Shown: positions 15,665 to 24,900 of the stretch, in pieces
Numbering within the stretch: position 1 is the first letter of the stretch
How the letters are laid out: every line of letters begins with the position of its first letter
Assembly: GCF_040782645.1 (NCBI RefSeq)
Contig: NZ_CP160403.1
Location: 7,785,001-7,849,000, forward strand
From: Streptomyces sp. HUAS ZL42
GTDB lineage: Bacteria > Actinomycetota > Actinomycetes > Streptomycetales > Streptomycetaceae
DNA length: 64,000 nt
Direction: 5' to 3'
Notes under the pieces: generated by a model
What the model was told of the DNA's origin: nothing
Database searches by the model: none
What the model saw: the letters and a program-made list of their open reading frames with translations, nothing else
Program-made: the position numbers and the translations under genes

Positions 15665-16615
15665 ATGAGCAACGCACTGGCCATCGCCCATGTCACCCAG
15701 GCCCTCGCCCTGCTGATCGCGAACAACGTCGGCCCGGAGTTCGGCGAGGCCGTCAAGGTGGAGCCGCGCAAGCCGCCGGCCGATCCGCCGGCCGAGCCGA
15801 CCGTCTCCGTGTTCCTCTACCAGGTCACGCCCAACACCTCGCAGCGGGGCAACGACCTGCCGACCCGCGCGACCGACGGCACGCTGGTCAAACGGCCCGC
15901 CGCGGCCCTCGACCTGCACTACCTGATCACCGCCTACGGCGAGGACGCGGAACTCGTCGGCCAACGGCTGATCGGCTCCGTCGTGCGCACCCTGCACGAG
16001 ATCCCGGTCCTGCCCAAGGACGTCATCGAACAGGCGGGTGATAAGCCCTATTTGGCGGGCAGCGACCTCGCTGAGGCGGCACAGCGGGTGCGGTTCACAC
16101 CGACGGTGATGGACATCGACGAGACGTCGAAGCTGTGGGGGATGCTCTACCAGACCCCGTACGCGCTGTCGGTGGTCTACCAGGCGGCCCTGGTCTTCAT
16201 CGACGGCCGTGAGACACCGGTGCCGGCGAAGCCGGTGGAGCGTCCGGACGTACGGGTGCTGCCGTTCGGGGCGCCGGGCGCGCCGGTCCCTCCGGGGGCC
16301 GAGCGGCAAGTTGATGAGCCGTCAAGTCCAGTGACCTCCGGGGCGGTTGTGAGGCCGGAGGCGCCGCCCGTCAAGGCTGTGGCCAAGAAGGCGACGAAGG
16401 CCCCCGCGAAGCCTGCCGCCAAGGCCCCCGCCAAGACGACGGCCAAGGCGCCGGCGCGGCCCCGCAGGACGGCGCCGCGGGCCGCGGGTTCCGCGCGGTC
16501 CGGCCCCCGGCACATGGACGGCGATTCCGCCACCCGCCCGGACGGCGATTCCGCCACCCGCCCGGACGGCGGGCCCGACACCCGTCGGGCGGGCGGCGAG
16601 GACACGGAGAGCTGA
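15665..16615 (+). CDS. cis16: Tail cap/terminator protein, DUF4255 with lysine-rich tail
   Basis: A 316-residue protein. Residues 1-185 match DUF4255, the Afp16/Pvc16 cap family: SNALAIAHVTQALALLIANN, then VSVFLYQVTPNTSQRGNDLP and LHYLITAYGEDAELVGQRLI. It should end tube and sheath growth. Residues 225-316 are an unusual appendix rich in Lys, Ala, Pro and Arg (repeats of KAPAK and KAPARPRR), then a 24-bp duplicated segment encoding GDSATRPD twice. Caps of Afp/PVC lack such a tail, which resembles the disordered basic tails of DNA-binding proteins. Its role could be binding DNA, RNA or membrane; this is inference. Confidence 0.88.
   Translation: MSNALAIAHVTQALALLIANNVGPEFGEAVKVEPRKPPADPPAEPTVSVFLYQVTPNTSQRGNDLPTRATDGTLVKRPAAALDLHYLITAYGEDAELVGQRLIGSVVRTLHEIPVLPKDVIEQAGDKPYLAGSDLAEAAQRVRFTPTVMDIDETSKLWGMLYQTPYALSVVYQAALVFIDGRETPVPAKPVERPDVRVLPFGAPGAPVPPGAERQVDEPSSPVTSGAVVRPEAPPVKAVAKKATKAPAKPAAKAPAKTTAKAPARPRRTAPRAAGSARSGPRHMDGDSATRPDGDSATRPDGGPDTRRAGGEDTES
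16517..16564 (+). repeat. 24-bp tandem repeat in the cap gene
   Basis: Two exact 24-bp units starting GACGGCGATTCCGCC lie head to tail at 16517 and 16541 and encode DGDSATRP twice in the disordered tail. A third partial unit (GACGGCGGGCCCGACACC) follows. Confidence 0.8.
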
Positions 16616-16621
16616 GACGGC

Positions 16622-18691
16622 ATGGGGACCACGGGGGCAGGTGAGGACATGGGGACGTACGAGCCGGGCGAGGCAGGCGCGGGCCACGGCGGCACGACGC
16701 TGACCACGGAGATCCGGCGTGTCCTGGACCGGGTCGACGCCCACGCGGCCCGCGCCGGGCAGCGGCCCCCGGTCGCCCCGGAGGCAACCGACGGCGGCGA
16801 GTCCCCACGCTCTGCCGACGCACCGGGCGCCGGCGACGCGCCCGTCCCCGGCCCGGAACACGAAGCGCCCGGCCGCACCCCCGCCCTCCCCGGCCCCGGC
16901 ACCGCCCCCCTGGACGCCCTCGTCGCCTGCTTCGGGCTCACCGCCTTCGAGCGGGACATCGTCCTGCTCACCGCCGCCGACGAGCTGGACCCGACCGCCG
17001 CGGCGCGCTGTGCCGCGGCCGCCGGGGATCCGCAGCGGGCGTACCCCACCTTCTCGCTCGCCCTGGCCGCGCTGGCCGAACCGCACTGGAGCGCGCTCAC
17101 ACCCGTCGCGCCGCTGCGGCGCTGGCGGATCGTCGAACTGGACGACGCCTCGCGGCTGACGACGTCGCGGCTCCGGCTCGACGAACGCATCCTGCACTTC
17201 CTGCTGGGCTCGCCCTACCTGGACGCCCGCCTGCACGGGCAGTTGCGCCGCGGCCCGGTGCCGGACGCGCTGCCGCCGTCGTACGACCTGGCCGCGAGCC
17301 GGCTCGCCGAGGGCTGGGCCGGCGCCCCGGAGGGGACCCCCTTGGTCGAGGTGACCGGCGGCGATGCGCGCAGCCGTGCCGACGTCGCCGCCGCCGCGGC
17401 CGCCCGCTCCGGGCTCGGGCTGTACGCCATGAGCGCCGAGGACGTCCCGGGAGACCCCGCCGAGCGCGACCGGCTGTCCCGGCTGTGGCAGCGCGAAGCG
17501 ATCCTGCTGCCGGCCGCGCTCCTCGTCGAGGTGGGCGAGCTGGACCGTGACCAGCGGGCGGCGACCGAGGCGTTCCTCGCCGGGGCCGCCGTACCGGTCG
17601 TGGTGTCGAGCGAGGACCCGCTGCGCTCGGAGCGGCCGCACGGAGCCCGGGTCGCCGTGCCGCGCCTCGACGACGAGGAGCAACTCGACCTGTGGGACGA
17701 GGCGTTCGAGGCCGTCGACCTCGACGAGGACGAACTCCGCTCACTCGTGGCGCAGTTCCAGCTGCCGCCGCACGTCGTACGGACCGCGGCCGCCTCCGTA
17801 CGTCGCCGCCTGCCGTACGAGGAGGAGCTCGACGTCGCCGAACTCGCCTGGCGGGCGGGGCTCGACGAGGCCCGCATCGGGATGGACGAGCTGGGCCGCC
17901 GCATCGAGCCGCGGGCCGGCTGGGACGACCTCGTGCTGCACGAACGCCAGACCAGCGTGCTCAGGGAGATCGTCGCGCATGTCCGGCAGCGGCCCACCGT
18001 CCACCAGGAGTGGGGCTTCGCGGCCACCCTGCGCCGCGGGCTCGGCGTCACCGCGCTCTTCGCGGGCGGCTCCGGCACCGGAAAGACCCTGGCCGCCGAG
18101 GTCATGGCGAACGAACTCGGCCTCGACCTGTTCGTCATCGACCTCTCGCAGGTGGTCAGCAAGTACATCGGCGAGACCGAGAAGAACCTCCGCCGGGTCT
18201 TCGACGCCGCCGAACGCGGCGGTGCCCTGCTGCTGTTCGACGAGGCCGACGCCCTGTTCGGCAAGCGCAGCGAGGTCAAGGACAGCCACGACCGGTACGC
18301 CAACCTCGAGGTCAGCTACCTGCTGATGCGCATGGAGGCCTACCGGGGCCTGGCCATCCTCACCACCAACATGAAGAAGGCCCTCGACACGGCCTTCCTG
18401 CGGCGCATCCGCTTCCTCGTCGACTTCCCCTTCCCGGCCGAGCACGAACGCGCCGAGATCTGGCGGCGCGTCCTGCCCCCGCAGGCCCCGGTGAAGGACA
18501 TCGACCCGGCTCTGCTCGCCCAGCTCACCGTCGCCGGCGGCTCGATCCGCAACATCGCGCTGTCCGGGGCGTTCCTCGCCGCCGAGGAGGGCGACCGGCT
18601 CCAGATGCGGCACATGCTCGCGGCCGCGCGCACCGAGTACCTGAAGCTGGAGCGCGCACTGACCCCGTCGGAGGTGCGCGGATGGGTGTGA
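16622..18691 (+). CDS. cis15: AAA+ ATPase of the injection system
   Basis: A 689-residue ATPase of the Afp15/Pvc15 type. The N-terminal 400 residues are a diverged, winged-helix-like region beginning with a disordered Pro-rich leader. The AAA+ core holds Walker A GGSGTGKT at 482-489, Walker B LLLFDEADALFGKR near 540, sensor 1 ILTTNMKKALDTAF and the arginine finger region RRIRFLVDFPFP. Afp15-type ATPases are needed for particle assembly or for loading cargo. It precedes the small linker gene and the giant DUF4157 gene, so loading of that protein is a reasonable inference. A second ATG at 16649 has a better ribosome site and may be the true start. Confidence 0.92.
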   Translation: MGTTGAGEDMGTYEPGEAGAGHGGTTLTTEIRRVLDRVDAHAARAGQRPPVAPEATDGGESPRSADAPGAGDAPVPGPEHEAPGRTPALPGPGTAPLDALVACFGLTAFERDIVLLTAADELDPTAAARCAAAAGDPQRAYPTFSLALAALAEPHWSALTPVAPLRRWRIVELDDASRLTTSRLRLDERILHFLLGSPYLDARLHGQLRRGPVPDALPPSYDLAASRLAEGWAGAPEGTPLVEVTGGDARSRADVAAAAAARSGLGLYAMSAEDVPGDPAERDRLSRLWQREAILLPAALLVEVGELDRDQRAATEAFLAGAAVPVVVSSEDPLRSERPHGARVAVPRLDDEEQLDLWDEAFEAVDLDEDELRSLVAQFQLPPHVVRTAAASVRRRLPYEEELDVAELAWRAGLDEARIGMDELGRRIEPRAGWDDLVLHERQTSVLREIVAHVRQRPTVHQEWGFAATLRRGLGVTALFAGGSGTGKTLAAEVMANELGLDLFVIDLSQVVSKYIGETEKNLRRVFDAAERGGALLLFDEADALFGKRSEVKDSHDRYANLEVSYLLMRMEAYRGLAILTTNMKKALDTAFLRRIRFLVDFPFPAEHERAEIWRRVLPPQAPVKDIDPALLAQLTVAGGSIRNIALSGAFLAAEEGDRLQMRHMLAAARTEYLKLERALTPSEVRGWV

Positions 18692-18960
18692 ATCCGTCGG
18701 CGGTACGGGTGGAGATCGGGGAGCTCGTGCTGGACGGCTTCCGTGTGGACCCCGAGCGGGTCTCGGCCGCCTTCGAGCGTGAGCTGACCCGGCTGGTCCG
18801 GCTGCACGGCGTACCACTGGCCACGAAGGGCCCGCTGGCCGTCGACGCGCTGTCCGGGCTGCCGCCGCTGCCCGCCGGCCTGTCCGCGCGGCGGCTCGGG
18901 CAGGAACTGGCGCGCGCGGTGCACGAAGGGCTGAGCGGCTACGGGGAGGTGACCCGGTGA
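18682..18960 (+). CDS. Small CIS cluster protein, unknown
   Basis: A 92-residue protein starting MGVNPSAVRVEIGELVLDGF and ending with an amphipathic helix (LGQELARAVHEGLSGYGEV). The VRVEIGELVLDGF start resembles the VQIGRLEVTA segment of the protein at 14840, suggesting a common short binding motif. It overlaps the ATPase gene by 10 bases and the giant gene by 4 (GTGA), so it is tightly coupled to both. It could be an adaptor or chaperone for the large protein; no family is recognised with certainty. Confidence 0.7.
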   Translation: MGVNPSAVRVEIGELVLDGFRVDPERVSAAFERELTRLVRLHGVPLATKGPLAVDALSGLPPLPAGLSARRLGQELARAVHEGLSGYGEVTR

Positions 18961-21900
18961 CCGCGCAGAACCAGGAGGCGCGTTCGGAGCAGGCGGCCGA
19001 ACAGCGCCGGCGCAGGCGGAAGGAACGGGCCGCCAAGGCGCGTACCCCGGAGCCCAAGAACATCGTCAGCGGCGCCGGACAGCCTCTCGACCCCGGCGTG
19101 CGGCGGGAGTTGGAGGAACAGCTCGGGCACGACCTCGGTCGAGTGCGGCTGCACACCGGACGTGACGCCGGGCAGCTGACCGAGCTGCTCGGCGCCGACG
19201 CCGTCGCCGTCGGCCAGGACGTCTTCTTCCGCGAGGGCGCCTTCCGGCCCGGCACCGACGAGGGCCGCCGCCTCCTCGCCCACGAGCTCCTGCACACCGT
19301 GCAGAGCCCGCACGGCCTCGGCGCGCTGCGGGCCGGCCGCGAACTCGGCGCGGTGAGCCTGCCGCAGCAGGCGATCGAGCGGCAGGCGGAGTCGGCGGCC
19401 CAGGACCTCGTACGACCGTCCGGGCCCGAGGAGTCCGCGCCGGAGGTCGAGGAGGGGCAGGCCACCCCCGGCTGGCTGCGGTACGCCACCGTGGACGCGG
19501 ACCGGGGCCGCACCGAGGCCATCGATCCGGCGACCCTCGTCGACCGGCTCGCCAACTCCCTCGTACGCTCCCTGCGCGGCGACCCGGAGGACCTCTCCCA
19601 GCGCACCCGCAAGCAACTCGCCCGGCTGCCCGACGAGTTGCTCGACGGCGTGCTCGCCCGGCTGGAGAGCAGGCTGCTCGGCTCCGAGCACGACCGGGTG
19701 CTCGACCTCGTCGACGAGATCGAGGCCTACGACGACTTCGCCGGCGAAGGTCTGGAACGCGACGCGCACGACAGTCCCGCGATCGAGCCCGACACCGCCG
19801 ACGACGTGCGCACCGAGCGCGAGAACCGGCTGCGGACCGCCGAGGAGAAGCGGACGGAGGAGCAGCGACCGCAGCCGGCGCCGGGCCCGGAGAAAGAGCA
19901 GACCGGGCAGCAGGACGCGGCCGGCAGTGCGCCACAGAACGCGCCCGCCGGCCCGGCACAGCGGCCGGGCGCGTCGGGCGGCGGCTCCGCTCAGGGCGCG
20001 TCCGCCGCTCCGGCACCGGCGAGGGAGCAGTCGTCCTCCTCGGATTCGCCCGGTCCGGCCGGGAGGGCGGACACGGGACAGCAGGGCGGCGAGAAGTCCG
20101 CCGACACGACGGGCGGCAAGGAGAAGGAGCAGGCCGGCCAGGAGGCGACCCGGCAGCAGCCGACGCCCGCCGCGAGCAAGGAGGAGTCCGCGGCCCGCAA
20201 CCGTCCGGGAGCCGCGGACGCGGCCGTGGCCGGACGGCAGCTGAAGCAGCAGGACCGGCGCGGACAGCAGAAGCCCACCGGTTCACCGACCGCCGCAGGC
20301 AGGGACACCCGGCTGCCCGGCGCTTTCAGCACCCTCGACGGCGTCCGCAACCAGGATGCCGGCGGCCCGGAGGAGAAGACCGAGGAAGACCCGTTCGGCG
20401 CGGGCGGCGACTCCGAGGTCGAGGTCGGGGGAGAGGAGCCGAGCGCCTGGGACGTCAAGCTCCGCCCCGAGGACTTCATGCCGCAGCAGGACCTGGACGT
20501 GTCCGGCGTACCGACCGCGGACACGCTGGACCCGTCCTCGTCGGCCGGTCGGGCCGCCCCCGCCTTCCCCGCCGCGCCGCCGACGAAGGCCGAGCAGGTG
20601 CAGGCCGACCGGGAGGCGGAGGACGCCGAGCAGGAGACGGCGGAGCCGGAAGAGGACACCGCCGACGAGGCCTTCGACGCGGAGTCGCCGACCGCACAGA
20701 CCGAGGGCGGTCCGGAGAGCGCGACCGGGCCGAGCGGCCTGGCGGTGGAGCGGGCGGCCGCCGTCCCGCCCGTGTCGGGTGCGGCATCCCGGGACCCCAA
20801 GAGCGGTGACGACCCGAAGGCCGGTCCGGTCGTCGCGCAGACCACGGTCCAGGAGACCCAGGGCAGGTCCGAGGGCGGCAGCGAGGCCAAGGAGGCGGCC
20901 GCCAAGGAGGAGAAGGGCACCGCGGCCGGCGGCGACAAGACGGCCGCCGCGCCGGAGAAGGAGTCCCAGCAGGCCACCGGCGGCAGGGCGGCGCAGACGG
21001 ACGCCGGGGCGAAGGAGGCTGCCGGGGGCGCGGATTCGGCGACCTCGGGGTCTTCGGCGGATTCGGCGGCTTCGGCGGCGCAGGGGACCGGTGCCGGGCA
21101 CGATGCAGCGGGGGCGGGCGCGACTCAGGGTGCTTCCGGTACGTCGACCGCGACTGGCACGTCGACGGCGACTGGCACGTCGACGGCGACCGGCACGTCG
21201 ACGGCGACCGGCACGGCTACCGCACCGGACGGTGCCCAGGAGACCGGGGCCGCGCCGAGCGGCCGTACGCGGACATCCGCCGCAGCGCCGAAGTCCACAC
21301 CCTCCGCTGCCCCGAAGTCCGAACCCTCCGCACGGTCGGCGCCCGCCGCCGAAGAGAAGACGGCTCCGGAGACCTCCCCCGCGCCCAAGGCGGGCCGGGC
21401 CTCCGCCGGTGGTGGCGGAGGGGGAGGCGGCGGCGGCAGCGCGGCCGCCCCGGCGCGCGGGAAGGGCAGGAAGGACTCCGCGCCGGCCCCGAACCTCTCC
21501 GGCGTCGCCCCGGAGGCGGGACTGGCAACCGCCTCGAAACTCAAACCCCACAAGGCACTTGAGGCGATGGGCGGCGTCGGCGGGGCCGTGGACCGTACGG
21601 TCGGGGACGAGCACAAGACGCTCGCCTCCGCACCGCCGGCCATGGAGCGACCCGCGGGTGCTCCGCAGACCCTGCAGGGCAAGCCGAAGACGGACGCTCC
21701 TGCGCAGTACTCGCAGGATCCGGCCCAGCAGGCGCAGGAACCGGACCGTGAGGACGCGAAGGTCACCGGCGAGAAGGAGCCCGAGGGGCAGATCGAGGCC
21801 GAGCAGGCCGAGGAGCCGGGCGGCTGGGACACCTTCAAGATGGCCCTGGGCTTCGGCATCGGCAAGGTGGCGAGCTGGCTCGGCTTCGAGGTCGACGCGC

Positions 21901-24900
21901 AGGAACTCGCCGCGAAGTTCGCCGGACTGCCGACGAAGGACGAGGCACTCAAGCAGGCGCAGGCGGGCAACGCGCCGGGCGTGCAGATGCGGGGTGCCGC
22001 CGAGCAGACCGCGGGTGAGCAGGACGGCCACGTCGATGCCAAGGGCCAGGAGACGCTCTCCACGGCACGCGACGACTCCGGCCGCGGCATGGGCGAGGAC
22101 CAGGTCTACCCGAACGCCCCGAAGGAGCAGCTGACCGGGCAGGTGCCGGGACAGCAGGGTGGCGGCCAGGGCGGGGCGGCCGGGGGCGGCGGGGCGACGG
22201 GTGCCGTGCCGCCGGAGGCCGCGTCCGAGGTGGCCGAGCACGAACGCGGGCCGCAGTTCCAGGCGGCGTTCTCCGAGGGGCGCAAGGGGATCTCGGAGGG
22301 CCGGCAGGCCAAGGACCGGGACTTCCGCGACGCGCAGGCCAAGCACAAGCAGAAGGTGGACGCCGAGATCACGGCCAACACCGAGACGCAGGCGGGCGAG
22401 CGCGAGAAGGCGAGGGGCGAGGTCACCGCCCGGCGCGAGGACTGGCGCACGGAGCAGGACGAGGAGCTGAAGAAGCTCGGCGACAAGAAGTCCGAGCGGC
22501 ACGACAAGGTCCGCAAGGACGTCGCGGACGAGGAGAAGAAGACCGACGACAACGTCGAGAAGGAGAAGGGGGACAGCGACAAGAAGATCCAGGACCAGAG
22601 CGACAGGGCGGAACGGGACGCCGAGAAGCAGCGCGACGGGGCGGTCCAGGACTCCGGCAACTGGATCACGAAGGCCTTCGACTGGATCAAGCAGAAGGTC
22701 ATCGAGATCAAGAACGCGATCGTCCGGGTCATCCGGGCGGCGCGGGACGCCGTCGTCGGCTTCATCCGCAACTTCCGGGAGACGGTCGAGCGCTGGATCA
22801 ACGACGCCCGCAAGAACATCGTCGAGGCGATCAAGAACCTCATCAAGGATCTGATCGAGTTCGCCGTGGCGATGGTGCGGGCGGTCATCGAACTGGCCAA
22901 CCGGATACGCAAGCTCATCACCGACCTGATCGCCGCCGCCATCGCCCTCGTCAACCGCCTGGCACAGGCGCTGAGGCAGGCGATCACCGACCTGCTGAAC
23001 GCCATCGGCAAGCTGCTGAGCAGCATCCTGGACATCCTCAGGAAGGCCCTGCAGGCCGCGGTCAAGGCCGTCGTGGACGCGGTGAAGGCGGTCCTGGACT
23101 TCGCGTCGAAGCTGCTGAGCGCGCTGGGCCAGTGGATGCTCATCGCGGTCGACTTCCTGTCCGACCCGGGCGGCTGGCTGAGCGGCGCCAAGAACTCGGC
23201 GGTGGACGGTGCGAAGAACCACCTGTTCCGCGAGGTCTCCTCGGCCGTCAAGGCCTGGTTCCAGGAGAAGATCCAGGAAATCATCGGCGTCCCGAAGGCG
23301 ATCATCGACCAGCTCGTCAAGGGTGGCTTCACCCTTGACAAGATCGTCAAGGAGGCGTGGGACGCGGTCGTCCCCCAACTCCCCCTGATCATCGGCGAAC
23401 TCGTCCTGACAAAGGTCGTCGCCAAGCTCATCCCCGGCGCCGGCTGGGTGATGGCGGTCATCGACGCCATCCGCACGGCCTGGGGCGCCCTGAGCGCCAT
23501 CCTCCGCTCCCTGGGCGCCGTCCTGGACTGGCTCAAGGCGGTCCGCATGGGCGGCGCGGGCATCCTTTTCGCGAAGGCGGTCGCGGCGGGCGTGGTCGCC
23601 CTCCTCGAAGTCCTCTACCAGGCCCTGCTGAACGGCATCGGCAAGTACGTCGCGAAGGTGGGGCGCCGCTTGAAGGGCGTGGCGGCGAAGCTCGCCGGAC
23701 GCAAGGGCCGGGGCGGCGGCAAGGAATCCGGCGCGGGGGGCTCCGACGACAAGGGCGGCAGGCGGGACGAGGGCCGCGGCGAGGAGCGGTCGGAGGCAGC
23801 CGCGCCGAAGAGCCCGGGCAGGCCCACCCCCACTGCCCCCGGAACCGGCCGTCCCCGTCCGTCCGGCCCGAGCGCCGGTCGCCCACCGGCCGGACCGGGT
23901 CGCGGGCGCCCCCAGACAGAAGGGCCGGCCTCCCGCCCGGACACCCGCCCGACGGCGTCCGCGCCCTCGCGCCCGCGCCCCGAACCCGGGCAGCGCCCAC
24001 GGCCTGACCGGGACACTCCGACGAGGACGAGGGACGACCGGCCCGCAAAGAACCGTCCGAGGGACGACCGCGACTCGACGCGCCCCAGGGACGACGACCG
24101 CCGTCAGGACCGGCCGGGCCAGGACCGGGACCCGAACCGCCCCGGGGACGGCCGGGACTCCACCCGCCCCAGGGACGACGACCGCCGGCGACCCGAACGC
24201 GATCCCGGGCGCCCGAAGGACCAAGACCCGACCGGGCCCAAGAGGGACAACGACGGCAAGGACACCGACGGCAGGAAGCCCAAGGACGGCAAGGACACCG
24301 ACGGCCGGAAGCCCAAGGACCGCGACAAGGACTCCAGGAAGCCGAAGGACGGCAGGGGGAAGGACGGGAAGCGCGGGCCCAAGGACAGGGACCCGGAGAA
24401 GGAGCGGCAGGACAGGCAGGACAAGAAGGACCGACGCAAGAAGGAGGAGGACTCCAAGGAGTCGAAGGACGAACGACTCCGAAAAATCGTCGCCCGGATC
24501 CGGCCCAAGGCCCGTGCCCTGCTCCGGCGGGGTGTGAAGGGTGCCCTGCTGCGCGGTTCCCTGACCGGGATGCGGGCCTGGTACCGCCTGACGGAACTGA
24601 CTGCGCGCGGCAACACGAGCGGCGCGATCCACGCCGTACTGAACCCGGAACTGAGCTTCGAGAACTTCAAGAAGCTCCAAGTGCTGGAAGCGGCGAAGCG
24701 GGCCACGCGCGAGGGGCAGGACAAGACCAAGGGCACTCCGGGGGACAAGGACGCCACCCCGGCGCCCTTCGCGCTGGAGGAGGGGGCACCGCTTGTCGAG
24801 CAGAGCTACGCCTTCGAGGAATGGGTGAGCAGGCTGCCGCGCAGCGGAAAACAGGGCCGCGTCGTGCATCCGCAGCTCGACGAGAGCCAGTCGCCCAGGG

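Noticed and set aside
24000..24460. CRISPR array in the Arg/Asp/Lys-rich repeats
   Set aside because: Repeats are coding, of uneven spacing and low complexity; no unique spacers.
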